Below are positions 12,835 through 25,159 of a DNA stretch of 64,000 nucleotides, in pieces; the stretch's first letter is position 1; every line of letters begins with the position of its first letter. The translations under genes were made by a program, and so were the position numbers. Below the pieces are notes generated by a model, which was not told where the DNA came from, made no database searches, and saw nothing but the letters and a program-made list of their open reading frames with translations. This DNA is from Manihot esculenta. Its lineage: Eukaryota > Streptophyta > Magnoliopsida > Malpighiales > Euphorbiaceae. The DNA lies in contig NC_035173.2 in NCBI RefSeq assembly GCF_001659605.2, forward strand, positions 17,451,814 to 17,515,813, written 5' to 3'.

Positions 12835-13560
12835 TGATGCGGAACCCCAGCCTATTAGAGACTGAAACGACACATACCCTAGTAAAAAGAACTTAATTCA
12901 GAAAATAATTCCCCAATCTAAAGCACCCTTAATTAACATGCAATTAAGAACACTTATAATGGATTGATTTCAAGAGCAGCAAGAATAAGAAACATACAAG
13001 TTAGTATCAAACCTTATTCGTGATGCAATGTCAAGAACCAAGATCTCTCTTAAGCTCTCAAAGAAGAATCGCATAAAGCAATTGTATTGAATAATTGATA
13101 ATCTGTGTCTACAATAGAAAAATGGATGCTTTATATAGCCTAAATTAAGACCTATGATCTTTGCCACTTCCCACTACTATACATGGACCCATGATCTTTG
13201 CCACTACCCACAACTATGCATGGACCCATGATCTATGCCACTATCCACTACTAGGTAACCACCCACTACTGTTTAACTACCCACTACCAAATAACTACCC
13301 ACTACTGGTTAACTACCAACTACTAAATGACTACCCACTATAAATACAGAATTTGAATTGTCAATAAGGACACATTTGGCCTAATTGACTTGGAATGGCC
13401 AGATTGTTCTTCAACTTCAAAATGAACTTGCAAAGCTTCAACATATTCCTTCATGAATCCTTGAAGTGCTTCCTTCAACCTCTTGGATCTCAGCCTTGTA
13501 ATTGGTCCTTGAGGCAATGCTAGCTCATCATTTTTGGTGTTGTTGGTCGTGCTTACATCA
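12835..13560 (-). repeat. 3' LTR of the CRM-type element
   Basis: This 726-bp LTR is 3' with respect to the minus-strand coding sequence. It contains short tandem ACTACCCACTAC-type repeats at about 13,165-13,340, just beyond the end of the pol ORF. The last 73 or so codons of the pol ORF lie inside this LTR. Confidence 0.92.
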
Positions 13561-16500
13561 TCCCCTCCCTCTTGAAAAGGATTCGTCCTCGAATCTGTAC
13601 CAAAATCAAAAGGAGACAAATCAGAAACATTAAACGTAGCACTTACACCAAACTCACCTGGCAGATCAATTATGTATGCATTGTCATTGATCCGTTTCAG
13701 CACTTGATATGGTCCATCCCCTCGTGCATCGAGTTTTGATTTCCTTTGAGTTGGAAACCTTTCCTTTCGCATATGGATCCAAACCCAATCACCTGGTTTG
13801 AATACAACTTTCTTGCGACCCTTATTGGCCTGTTTCTCATATATGCTGTTACGCTTCTCAATATGCTCACGCGCTTTCACGTGTATTGATTTAACCATTT
13901 CAGCCTTCGCTTTTCCATCTAAATTAGACAACTCGTTCAAAGGTAAAGGCATTAAATCTAGTACAGTTAATGGATTAAAACCATACACAACCTCAAAAGG
14001 TGAATAACCAGTAGAAGAATGGACTGCTCGATTATAAGCAAATTCAACATATGGCAAACATTCTTCCCAAGTTTTCAAGTTCCTACCCACAATAGCACGA
14101 AGCATAGTTCCTAAAGTCCTATTAACAACTTCAGTTTGGCCATCTGTTTGTGGATGACAAGTAGTAGAAAATAAAAGTTTAGTACCCAATTTCCCCCACA
14201 AAACACGCCAGAAATGACTAAGGAACTTAGAATCTCTATCAGAAACAATAGTCCTAGGTATACCATGCAAACGGACTACTTCCCTGAAAAACAAATCAGC
14301 TATGTTCGTTGCATCATCAGTTTTATGACATGGAATAAAATGTGGCATCTTGCTAAAGCGATCTACAACAACAAACACTGAATCTCTACCTCTTTTTGTC
14401 CTAGGTAAACCAATCACAAAATCCATAGATATATCAGTCCAAGGTTCAGTAGGTACAGGCAAAGGAGTATACAACCCATGTGGCAAGGACTTAGATTTAG
14501 CCTGTTTACATGCAAAGCATTGAGCACAAATTTTCTCTACATATTTTCGCATGTTAGGCCAAAAAAAGTGTTCATTCAACATGTCTAAAGTCTTTTGCAC
14601 ACCAAAATGTCCCATTAATCCTCCTGAATGTGATTCTCTAACAAGCAACTCACGCACTGAACAATTAGGTATGCATATTTGTTTCCCCCTAAAAAGAAAC
14701 CCATCATGCAAATAAAACGTTTTAAATGCCCCATGTTCACATGCCTTAAATACATCAGAAAAATCAATATCATTCTCATACATATCTTTCAAATGCTCAA
14801 ATCCTAACAACTTAGAACTAAGCATGGAAGTCAATGCATAACGTCTAGATAATGCATCGGCAATCACATTCTCTTTACCTTGCTTGTATTTAATCACATA
14901 AGGAAAGATTTCGAGATATTCAACCCACTTACCATGCCGCTTGTTCAACTTCCCTTGTCCCTTCAAGTGTTTGAGAGACTGATGGTCGGTATGAATCACA
15001 AACTCATTAGGCAGCAAGTAGTGTTCCCAAACTTCAAGAGCCCTAATCAGTGCATAGAACTCTTTGTCATAGGTGGAATAGTTCAATTGTGCGCCACCTA
15101 ACTTCTCACTAAAATATGCTATGGGTCGGCCTTCCTGCATAAGAACAGCACCAATACCAATCCCAGAAGCATCACATTCAATTTCAAAGGTTTTAGAAAA
15201 ATCAGGTAACCTTAAAACAGGAGCGGTAGTAAGTTTTTCTTTCAATGTGTTAAATGCAAGTTCCTGTTCTTTACCCCACTTAAACCCAACAGCCTTTTTA
15301 ATAATCTCATTTAGAGGTGCAGCAATAGTGCTGAAATCTCTAACAAACCTCCTATAGAAGCTTGCCAATCCATGAAAGGATCTCACCTCATTAGCATTCT
15401 TAGGTGTAGGCCATTCTTGGATAGCCTTAACCTTTTCAGTATCTACCTCAACTCCACGTGAACTAATAATAAATCCTAGGAATATGACACTATCAGTACA
15501 AAATGTGCATTTCTTAAGATTAGCATACAGTTCATGTTCACGCAACTTCTGTAAAACAAGTTCAACATGCCTAATGTGGTCATCCATGTTTCGGCTATAA
15601 ATCAATATATCATCAAAATACACAACCACAAACTTACCTAGGTAATCACGCAAAACATGGTTCATCAATCTCATAAATGTGCTAGGTGCATTAGTTAAGC
15701 CAAAAGGCATGACTAACCATTCATATAAACCATATTTTGTCTTAAAGGCAGTTTTCCACTCATCACCTAACTTCATCCTAATTTGATGATAACCGCTTTT
15801 CAAATCAATTTTTGTAAAGAAAACAGCACCACATAATTCTTCAAGCATATCATCTAATCTAGGAATAGGATGGCGATACTTTACAGTGATTTTGTTGATC
15901 GCACGACAATCAACACACATGCGCATTGTTCCATCTTTCTTTGGAACCAACAAAACAGGTACTGCGCATGGACTAAGGCTCTCCCTGATATGTCCCTTAG
16001 CTAGCAACTCATCAACTTGCTTTTGCAATTCCTTCGTCTCCTCAGGATTGCTACGGTAAGCTGGACGGTTTGGAATCTGAGCTCCAGGAACAAAATCGAT
16101 TTGACGTTCTATTCCCCTAATGGGTGGCAACCCAGATGGCACCTCCTCAGGAAATACATCCGCAAACTCCTGCAATAACTTAGAAAAAGAACTAGGCAAT
16201 TCAACAGTAGGGTTAGTCTCAATCATAAAATTGGAACTAAAACGCAATATAATCAAAGCTTTCTTCCCTAAGTATGCTTTCTTCAGCTCTCTCTCTTTAC
16301 AATAAAAGGAAGACTTGCTGAATTCTTCACTCTTCTCACTCAGCTCTCCTTTTACCTCCACACTCACTAACGTTTTCTCTCCTGCACATCTCTCATTTTT
16401 ATCATTTCCCGTGCAGTCACTCTCCTTTGGGCCATTCGAAACTTTCATTTTACTACTGGCCTCTTTTCCCTCATTCTTTTTACTTGTCTCACCTCCCTTA

Positions 16501-16904
16501 CCCAATTTAGCAGATTGTTGTAATTTCACTTGATCTGCATATACATTTTTAGGAGATAATGGTACAAGTATATGTTTTACACCGAGGAACGTAAAAGAAA
16601 ACCTATTACTATACCCATCATGAATGACACGCCTATCAAATTGCCATGGTCTACCTAACAAAATGTGTCCAGCCTGCATGGGTACAATATCACAAGTAAC
16701 CTCATCTACATATTTGCCAATAGAAAATGACACTTTACATTGCTTGGTTACCTTTGCCTCGCCGCTATCATTCAACCACTGAAGTCTGTAAGGATTAGGG
16801 TGTTTAATAGTTTCTAGTCCTAATTTATCAACTAAAATAGTACTAGCACAATTAACTTGACTACCCGAATCTATTATCATGCTACCGACTTTACCACCAA
16901 CCAA
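13338..16904 (-). CDS. Ty3/gypsy pol polyprotein (PR-RT-RNase H-IN), CRM-type
   Basis: The open frame is 1,188 residues. The protease motif IIDSGS is at residues 10-15. RT carries YFDD at 429-432. RNase H carries the ECDASG aspartate near 578, with E615 and D640. Integrase has a zinc-binding H759/H766 and C796/C799, then catalytic D828, D889 and E925 with 35 residues between the last two. No chromodomain is seen. The tail has [15 protein letters not shown] near 1,133-1,147, like the C-terminal CR motif of CRM integrases, and from about residue 1,116 it is encoded inside the LTR. Homology continues upstream of the first ATG ([11 protein letters not shown]), so the true frame began earlier and the annotated start is artificial. 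All key residues are present. The protein would need gag from another element. Confidence 0.9.
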   Translation of the reverse strand: MVGGKVGSMIIDSGSQVNCASTILVDKLGLETIKHPNPYRLQWLNDSGEAKVTKQCKVSFSIGKYVDEVTCDIVPMQAGHILLGRPWQFDRRVIHDGYSNRFSFTFLGVKHILVPLSPKNVYADQVKLQQSAKLGKGGETSKKNEGKEASSKMKVSNGPKESDCTGNDKNERCAGEKTLVSVEVKGELSEKSEEFSKSSFYCKERELKKAYLGKKALIILRFSSNFMIETNPTVELPSSFSKLLQEFADVFPEEVPSGLPPIRGIERQIDFVPGAQIPNRPAYRSNPEETKELQKQVDELLAKGHIRESLSPCAVPVLLVPKKDGTMRMCVDCRAINKITVKYRHPIPRLDDMLEELCGAVFFTKIDLKSGYHQIRMKLGDEWKTAFKTKYGLYEWLVMPFGLTNAPSTFMRLMNHVLRDYLGKFVVVYFDDILIYSRNMDDHIRHVELVLQKLREHELYANLKKCTFCTDSVIFLGFIISSRGVEVDTEKVKAIQEWPTPKNANEVRSFHGLASFYRRFVRDFSTIAAPLNEIIKKAVGFKWGKEQELAFNTLKEKLTTAPVLRLPDFSKTFEIECDASGIGIGAVLMQEGRPIAYFSEKLGGAQLNYSTYDKEFYALIRALEVWEHYLLPNEFVIHTDHQSLKHLKGQGKLNKRHGKWVEYLEIFPYVIKYKQGKENVIADALSRRYALTSMLSSKLLGFEHLKDMYENDIDFSDVFKACEHGAFKTFYLHDGFLFRGKQICIPNCSVRELLVRESHSGGLMGHFGVQKTLDMLNEHFFWPNMRKYVEKICAQCFACKQAKSKSLPHGLYTPLPVPTEPWTDISMDFVIGLPRTKRGRDSVFVVVDRFSKMPHFIPCHKTDDATNIADLFFREVVRLHGIPRTIVSDRDSKFLSHFWRVLWGKLGTKLLFSTTCHPQTDGQTEVVNRTLGTMLRAIVGRNLKTWEECLPYVEFAYNRAVHSSTGYSPFEVVYGFNPLTVLDLMPLPLNELSNLDGKAKAEMVKSIHVKAREHIEKRNSIYEKQANKGRKKVVFKPGDWVWIHMRKERFPTQRKSKLDARGDGPYQVLKRINDNAYIIDLPGEFGVSATFNVSDLSPFDFGTDSRTNPFQEGGDDVSTTNNTKNDELALPQGPITRLRSKRLKEALQGFMKEYVEALQVHFEVEEQSGHSKSIRPNVSLLTIQILYL

Positions 16905-17454
16905 ACAACGAGTGTGAAAGATGTTTTCACGAGGAACGTAAAAGAAAACCTATTACTATACCCATCATTAAGTACAACTGTTTTGTGAAAATACTACCCA
17001 AATTTGTCCTAAACCTACCCCAAACATGTATTTGTCCTAAGGTATATGAAATATGATTTATATCAGTAGATATCAATCAGGATGAAGTTTGAACAAATGA
17101 ACCAAAGTGGCAGAAATTCTTTTTTTTTTTCCTTTTTTTTTTCTTCTTGTTTTGATTTTTTTTTTTTATGGACAGAAGTAAAACACTGGAAATACTATTC
17201 TAAGAGTATTAGAATAACAGCATATGAATTAGGGCAGAAAGCATAAACCAAATCACTAAAGATAGTAATTCAGCCTAAACAAGAATTTAGGGTAAAATTT
17301 GATTTGAACAACAACCAAACAATGTATTCGGCTCTAATAGGTATCCCAAACCAGATTTCCAAAGTGATATATTCAGCCAATAATGGACAAAATTGAATGC
17401 AAAGACGCAAAGGATAGTTAAGAAATTATTACTAAGCCTAGCTCTGATACCAAT
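16905..17454 (-). other. Leader and gag-deletion scar of the CRM-type element
   Basis: Between pol and the 5' LTR there is no gag ORF. About 38 bases at 16,930-16,968 repeat the pol segment at 16,583-16,621 almost exactly, directly beside the RENIF codons. This points to a copying jump that removed gag. The rest is AT-rich leader with T-runs at 17,119-17,167 and the primer-binding site at 17,441-17,452. Confidence 0.75.
17441..17452 (-). promoter_or_regulatory. Primer-binding site, initiator-Met tRNA type
   Basis: On the minus strand this reads TGGTATCAGAGC, two bases inside the 5' LTR. It is the standard complement of the 3' end of plant initiator methionine tRNA used to prime minus-strand cDNA. 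Confidence 0.92.
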
Positions 17455-18180
17455 TGATGCGGAACCCCAGCCTATTAGAGACTGAAACGACACATACCCT
17501 AGTAAAAAGAACTTAATTCAGAAAATAATTCCCCAATCTAAAGCACCCTTAATTAACATGCAATTAAGAACACTTATAATGGATTGATTTCAAGAGCAGC
17601 AAGAATAAAAAACATACAAGTTAGTATCAAACCTTATTCGTGATGCAATGTCAAGAACCAAGATCTCTCTTAAGCTCTCAAAGAAGAATCGCATAAAGCA
17701 ATTGTATTGAATAATTGATAATCTGTGTCTACAATAGAAAAATGGATGCTTTATATAGCCTAAATTAAGACCCATGATCTTTGCCACTTCCCACTACTAT
17801 ACATGGACCCATGATCTTTGCCACTACCCACAACTATGCATGGACCCATGATCTATGCCACTATCCACTACTAGGTAACCACCCACTACTGTTTAACTAC
17901 CCACTACCAAATAACTACCCACTACTGGTTAACTACCAACTACTAAATGACTACCCACTATAAATACAGAATTTGAATTGTCAATAAGGACACATTTGGC
18001 CTAATTGACTTGGAATGGCCAGATTGTTCTTCAACTTCAAAATGAACTTGCAAAGCTTCAACATATTCCTTCATGAATCCTTGAAGTGCTTCCTTCAACC
18101 TCTTGGATCTCAGCCTTGTAATTGGTCCTTGAGGCAATGCTAGCTCATCATTTTTGGTGTTGTTGGTCGTGCTTACATCA
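17455..18180 (-). repeat. 5' LTR of the CRM-type element
   Basis: This 726-bp LTR is identical to the other one except for about two positions (near 17,609 versus 12,989, and near 17,772 versus 13,152). This indicates very recent insertion. Confidence 0.92.
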
Positions 18181-19260
18181 TAGATTGCTCCCGCGGTGGT
18201 GCTGATAACTAAGGATCCTAGGTTGTTAGACGGCTAAGATTTTAGCTCTCTAGATGTTGTAAGTTGCAGCGTTGCTTCGCTTAGGAAAAGCGTAGTTGAA
18301 CTGTTCCGTGAACAATTTCGAAATTTGACTCTATGTCAGGTTAGTTAAACACCAAACTTGGATTTTTACCATTAACCGGTGGTTAATTTCTCATATTGGT
18401 TATTCAATGTGTAGCGTATGATCCACCATTAAGTAATAAAAAAATACAGATGGAACGTTGCGTTAGCTACCGGCAAATGCTCCCCCGCTTTCATTTCAAA
18501 TTTGAATTGAATTGCTAATTGTTTTTAAATCCTAACTTATTGTACCAAGTAAAATCATTTTAATTAAATGCTAAAATTCATAAAGGTTTAAATTTTTTAT
18601 GCCATTATCCAAAAATATATTAAATGTCATGAAATACATCATAATAGTTAATTGACAAAAGGAGAGAAGCACCACAGTACTTCTCTGTTTCGGTTAGTCA
18701 AATAACCTTATCGGGGTGTTGGAGTTGGTGGTATTAGAGCCGTTTAGGCCTTTCTAGGTGTTAAGGAGAAGGAACAAGTATAAGCAAATGTGTATACCTT
18801 ATAGGTTAAGGTCTGGATATAACTCTACTATAGGCTTTTGTAAGTTGGCTAAGAATGTTATTTGACATTCAACATGTGTTAGAAGATACAGGTGATAGTG
18901 TAAAGTCGTGATCGCGATAATCTATTCAATGCTACAAATGTTTGTATTGTAAGCTGCAGATTGCATTATGGACATTGGAGCATTGAGTGGAAATTGTGTG
19001 CATCACTTTTAAGAATCTGCTAGGATATAGTAGATGCCTTATATCTGATGCAGTTGTACCATGACAAGTTTCTAACTTCTGTGAATTGACTTCGAATAAA
19101 AGTTTATATCCTTTTAGAATAAAATACTAGAGATATTAGCAATAAGGTATAGAGAAATTCTATGAGAGCGACAATGTACTAAAAAAACATAATTATTTTT
19201 GTGTTGTTTATCATTAAAAAGAGGAATTTTATAAATATTATGATATAAGAGAAATGAAAA

Positions 19261-22200
19261 AAAGGAGAGGTATGAGTAGGTGAAATAGGCTAGAACATGT
19301 TAGTGACCAATCTTCTTGTTCACTTTTTACTGTGATGATTGTTTGATATCGAAACATAGTTTTAACCTTCGAGAGAAATAAAGTTGAATTATCATAATAA
19401 CAGATTCAAGAGTTTTAAAGAAAGTTTAATTATCTAAACATTATGTAAGAGGAGATTGAAGATACAAGGAGAATACGCACATAAAATAATTGATATTTAT
19501 GAGATGGCAGGTGTGATTAAGGGGTTAATTTATCTCATAAATGACATATTAGTTAGTCTTGCTAGGAAAAAAATAACGAAGATTGTAGAGTTTATCCAAC
19601 TTTTAAGAACATGACATAGATAGTGTATGATTTCGTAATTTACTTTTTGATAAATATTTCGATTCATCACTTGGAAGTGGATAGGGTTGCCTTTAAGATT
19701 ATATTGAAGGTCTATGTTTAAAAATCGAATTAATCACTGCAATAGTTTATTCTTTTTTCCTTTTTAGAAGCATATAATATTTGATAAGATTAGATAAATT
19801 ATTTTGGCGGAATTGATATTATTTGAGATAATATTGTTGTTTATTGGAAGTTTAGTTTTTATCTATATTGATGATATAGTTAGATTTTAAACACTTTAAT
19901 CGGTACAAGTAATTATTATTGATAGGTTATATTGATATCTGTTTACATATAAATATGTGTATATATATATATATGTTTCCTTAGTTATTTACTGGATTCC
20001 GGATATAACCCTTATTTGTCCAATAGATTATTGAATAAATGAATAAGATTATTTTTGTATAGCATAGTGTGATATTGTGGTTGATTATTAGCAAGAATAA
20101 ATTATGTTAGTATAAACTTTATGTAATATATCTATTGTTAAGAGCTACGTGGACCTGATCCTCTATTGGAGGTACGTAGGCAGGCTTCGGGTGCGGTCCA
20201 AATATAACATATGTTAAGACTTTAATCAGCAAATAGTAGCGATGTAAATTCAAGCCATATTAACAGATTTTCATGTTGAATAAATTAGTTATTGGAAATT
20301 TAATAAGTTTAATATGACTAAAATAATTAGCACACATATAATTATATTTATAAGAGTATAGATAAAAATAAAGCCACAAAAGAAATCACTGAATTAGATA
20401 AGATATAGGAGAACAATTTTCATAAAGAGACAATGAGTGAATTAGACCCTTAATATTGTCAAAGCATGACTATAACTTAGGATAGAAGCATAAGTACCTA
20501 AAATGAATAACTTGGAAAGCTTATCAAAGGAATGAAAATTGGCATGCGAATAGGTGCAATTTGTGATATAGAACAGCAATTGAAAGGCAGTGTCACAATC
20601 TAGATATAAAACGTAAGTTGGCATTTGAAAGGCAGTATCGTAGTTCAGTTATAAGGCATAAACGAAGTGTTGCACCTATCCCAAATCCTCATTCACTAGC
20701 AGACTAAATGAAATTGTTTTTTGAAAAAATAAAGAATAGTGGCATAAAAATCCAAAATTTTATTTCTTGGCACAATAAATTAGGATTTAAAAATATTTGG
20801 CGATTCTTTACAAATTTGAATTGAAAGTGGGGGAGCATTTGTCGGTAGCAGGCCATATTGTATTTTTATATTACTTGATGCTGGACTCTACGCTACACCT
20901 TGGATAACCAAGGCGAGGTATTAATCCTTGGTTAATTAAGGTAAAATTCTTAAATGGTGTAGAAAAACCTAAAACGCTTTCATCGACGCCGTCGCTCGCT
21001 GCCGAATTTATTTTCCCGACTTCGTCCTTCGCACAAAAAGTTGGCGTTCTCGCTTCACCACCATTTTGGCCTCAGAAAAGGAGATATTGCCTTCATGCTT
21101 TCTCCTAACTCTATTCACTTTTTGGTCCTTTCTTTCTATACTTCTCTCTCGGTGTCGTTACCTCTCCTAAAAAATCAATTATCCTTAAACTTGAGATTCT
21201 CCACCAAATTCAGCTGTCGAAACCTGTACTTGTGTTTGTCACGTCGAATGCTGCTCATACAATTCCTAATCTCAAAACAATCGTACTCGACTCTCTCGAG
21301 TTTGAATCGCTCATGATGAGTCTAGCTCACTGTGGGGAAATGGAAGGTGGGAAGGTTTACCAATTGGACGCTGGGACAATTCTCTATCCTCACGGACTAC
21401 TGGTCGAGTTAATGGAGTGGTTTTGGCTCATCGAAATTTCAGATGCATGGTAGCCCTAAGTCATGCGGTTTACACGAGCTGGATGGCAGCTGCAACTTTC
21501 TTTTTTTTCGTTGCCTTATTTTCATGTTTATGGTTTATGTTATTCCGTGAGAGGTTTAACTATGGGAGTGGCGGTGGTGTGCATAGGTAGATTTGATATG
21601 AAGACAATGTTGATAGTAATTTAGGAGTGTAAGATAGACTGCACCGGTGGTGGTGCTGATAACTAAGGATCCTAGGTTGTTAGACGGCTAAGATTTTAGG
21701 TCTCTAGATGTTGCAGGTTGCAGCGTTGCTTCGCTTAGAAAAAGCGTAGTTGAACTGTTCCGTGAACAATTTCGAAATTTCACTTTAAGTGAGGTTAGTT
21801 AAACACCAAACTTGGATTTTTACCATTAACCGGTGGTTAATTTCTCATATTGGCTATTCAATGTGTAGCGTATGATCCAAAAATTGGCTACCGGCAAATG
21901 CTCCCCCACTTTCATTTCAAATTTGAATTGAATCGCTAAATGTTTTTAAATCCTAACTTATTGTACCAAGTAAAATCATTTTAATTAAAATGCAAAAATT
22001 CATAAAGGTTTAAATTTTTTATGCCATTATCCAAAAATATATTAAATGTCATGAAATACATGATAATAGTTAATTGACAAAATGAGAGAAGCACCACGGT
22101 ACTTTTCCATTTCGGTTAGTTAAATAACATTATAGGGGTGTTGGAGTTAGTGGTATTAGAGCTAACGTTTAGGCCTTTCTAGGTGTTAAGGAGAAGGAAC

Positions 22201-22664
22201 AAGTATAAGCAAATGTGTATATATAACTCTACTATAGGCTTTTGTAAGTTGGCTAAGAATGTTATTTGACATTCAACCTGTCTTAGAAGATAGAGGTGAT
22301 AGTCTAAAGTCGTGATCGCGATAATCTATTCAACGCTACCAAAGTTTGTATTGTAAGCTGCAGATTACATTATGGACATTGGAGCATTGAGTGGAAATTG
22401 TGTGCATCACTTTTAAGAATCTGCTAGGATATAGTAGATGCCTTATATCTGATGCAGTTGTACCATGACAAGTTTCTAACTGCTATGAATTGACTTCAAA
22501 TAAAAGTTTATATCCTTTTAGAATAAAATACTTGAGATATTAGCAATAAGGTATAGAAAAATTCTATGAGAGCGACAATGTACTCAAAAAACATAATTGT
22601 TTTTGTGTTGTTTATCGTTAAAAAGAGGAATTTTATAAATATTATGATATAAGAGAAATGATAA
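19261..22664 (+). repeat. Array unit 5
   Basis: This is a near-complete copy of 3,404 bp. It lacks about 45 bp just after the TA microsatellite near 19,975 and about 41 bp inside the right inverted arm near 21,880. The 4CL-like segment (21,041-21,630) has an extra single-base loss near 21,140. Confidence 0.9.
21041..21630 (+). pseudogene. 4CL-like fragment, unit 5
   Basis: It has the same N-terminal 4CL-like stretch and the same P-loop base loss as units 1, 2 and 4. In addition one base is lost near 21,140, within the segment encoding the hydrophobic SFYIFSLGVV stretch, so the reading frame breaks earlier here. Confidence 0.82.
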
Positions 22665-24358
22665 AAAGGAGAGGTATGAGTAGGTGAAATAGGCTAGAAC
22701 ATGTTAGTGACCAATCTTCTTGTTCACTTTTTACTGTAATGATTGTTTGATGTCGAAACATAGTCTTAACCTTCGAGAGAAATGAATTTGAATTATCATA
22801 ATAACAGATTCTAGAGTTTTAAAGAAAGATTAATTATCTAAACATTATGTAAGAGGGGATTGAAGAAACAAGGAAAATACGCACATAAAATAGGTGATAG
22901 TTACGAGATGGTAGGTGTGATTAAGGGGTTAATTTATCTCATTAATAACATATTAGTTACTCTAGCTAGGAAAAAAATACGGAAGATTGTAGAGTCTATC
23001 AAACTTTTAAGAACATGACATAAATAGCGTATGAATTCCTAATGTAATTTTTGATAAATATTTTAATTCATCACTTGGAAGTGGGTAGAGTTGCCTTTAA
23101 GATGATATTGAAGGTGTATGTTGGAAAACCGAATTAATAACTGCAATAGTTTATTCTTTTTCCCTTTTTAGAAGCATTATTATATTTGATAAGATTAGAT
23201 AAATTATTATGGCGGAATTGATATTATTTGAGAGAATATTGTTGTTTATTGGAAGTTTAGTTTTTATCTATATTGGTGATATAGTTAGATTTTAAACACT
23301 TTAATCGGTACAAGTAATTATTATTGATAGGTTTTATTGATATCTGTGTATATATATATATATGTTTTGAATATTGGTATTTAGTTTCTTAGTTATTTAC
23401 TGGATTCTTGGGTGAAAGATAGACTGCACCCGCGGTGGTGCTGATAACTAAGGATCCTAGGTTGTTAGACGGCTAAGCTTTTAGCTCTCTAGATGTTATA
23501 GGTTGCAGCGTTGCTTCGCTTAGGAAAAGCGTAGTTGAACTGTTCCGTGAACAATTTCGAAATTTGACGTTATATCAGGTTAGTTAAACACCAAACTTGG
23601 ATTTTTACCATTAACCAGTGGTTAATTTCTCATATTGGTTATTCAATGTGTAGCGTATGATCCACCATTAAGTAATAAAAAAGTACAGATGGAACGTCAC
23701 GTTAGCTACCGGAAAATGCTCCCCCGCTTTTATTTCAAATTTGAATTGAATTGCTAAATGTTTTTAATTCCTAACTTATCGTACCAAGTAAAATCATTTT
23801 AATTAAAATGCAAAAATTCATAAAGGTTTAAATTTTCTATGCCATTATCCAAAAATATATTAAATGTCATGAAATACATCATAATAGTTAATTGACAAAA
23901 GGAGAGAAGCACCACGGTACTTCTCCGTTTCGGTTAGTCAAATAACCTTATAGGGGTGTTGGAGTTGGTGGTATTAGAGCTAACGTTTAGGCCTTTCTAG
24001 GTGTTAAGGAGAAGGAACAAGTATAAGCAAATGTGTATACCTTATAGGTTAAGGTCTGGATATAACTCTACTATAGGCTTTTGTAAGTTGGCTAAGAATG
24101 TTATTTGACATTCAACATGTGTTAGAAGATACAGGTGATAGTCTAAAGTCGTGATCGCGATAATCTATTCAATGCTACAAATGTTTGTATTGTAAGCTGC
24201 AGATTGCATTATGGACATTAGAGCATTGAGTGGAAATTGTGTGCATCACTTTTAAGAATCTGCTAGGATATAGTAGATGCCTTATATCTGATGCAGCTGT
24301 ACCATGACAAGTTTCTAACTGCTATGAATTGACTTCAAATAAAAGTTTATATCCTTTT

Positions 24359-25159
24359 TGACGCGGAACCCTATGGCACAAGCCTCAAACCCACACGCAC
24401 AAGTAGATAACGGAATCCAAAGATCTGATAAACCCACCTCCTATGACACCCCAAACTTAGAGAAGCTGAAACACCAATGATCGAAGGATTTAGATGAGAA
24501 TCCGACAAACGCCACAACGAATAGTTGATAAGTTAGCCAAGATTCCTGGTGCAATTGATGAAAGCAAATCCTCACTCTCACTCAAAGCAATACACGCCAA
24601 AGGCATGAAAGAAATTCTGAAAAGTTTGATTAAAAGCTGCCTCTTACAATTGTTTCTTATCCTTATATAGTAAGGAGAAAAACAAATAAAACCCTAAGAT
24701 ACTCTTCTTGGGCCTGACTTAAACACATAAGGCCCAAGCCCAATCACACACTAAAATAATACATAAGTATTAAAACATAAGCCCAAAACATGGCCCAACA
24801 CTCTAAAACTTAAAAGATAAAATATGGCCAGAATACAAGCCCAAACAAAGCTAAAATAAAATAAGTGTTCAAATAATAAAACATAGCAAGCCCATCATAA
24901 CAAAGCTGAATCTTCACAAAAAACTTACTTGATCTTCACATTAGGCTTCCCTTTGTGTAGTTTTAGCCCATAGGTTTGATTAGCCTCCCTAAGCCTATGA
25001 TTGCAAGTGTTGCACCAAATTTGTCCCATATGAGTTGAAGCACGCCCCAAATATATATGGATCATATGAATATGATTTTGAACTCCTTTTAGATCCATTT
25101 GAATGACATAAGTTTGCTCCACACCATTGTTAGAAATTTGCCCTATTGGATCCGTATCA
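24359..25159 (-). repeat. 3' LTR of the non-autonomous element
   Basis: This LTR is 801 bp. It contains repeated GGCCCAAGCCCA-like stretches and supplies the last 77 or so codons of the internal ORF. Confidence 0.9.

Larger units (their letters stand above)
12835..18180 (-). mobile_element. CRM-type Ty3/gypsy LTR retrotransposon, gag-less, young
   Basis: Two LTRs of 726 bp (12,835-13,560 and 17,455-18,180) begin TGATG and end CATCA, and I find only two differences between them. A 5-bp target duplication TAGAT flanks the element (12,830-12,834 and 18,181-18,185). The coding strand is minus. The primer site TGGTATCAGAGC (complement of 17,441-17,452) matches initiator-Met tRNA, and a purine-rich tract is the complement of 13,561-13,573. 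One long ORF encodes protease through integrase, but there is room for only about 550 bp between it and the 5' LTR, so gag is absent. The integrase region resembles the CRM (centromeric retrotransposon) clade, and the ORF runs into the 3' LTR, which is known for that clade. Confidence 0.9.
10239..19260 (+). repeat. Array unit 4, split by a CRM-type retrotransposon
   Basis: The unit runs from 10,239 to 12,834 and resumes at 18,186 after the LTR element and its duplicated target. Its 4CL-like segment contains a 184-bp direct duplication (12,251 and 12,435 start equivalent bases). Its 3' part shares variant bases with unit 6 around the right arm, for example CCCGCGGTGG near 18,189 and altered bases near 18,328 and 18,676. 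This suggests that units 4 and 6 share a subfamily. Confidence 0.88.
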
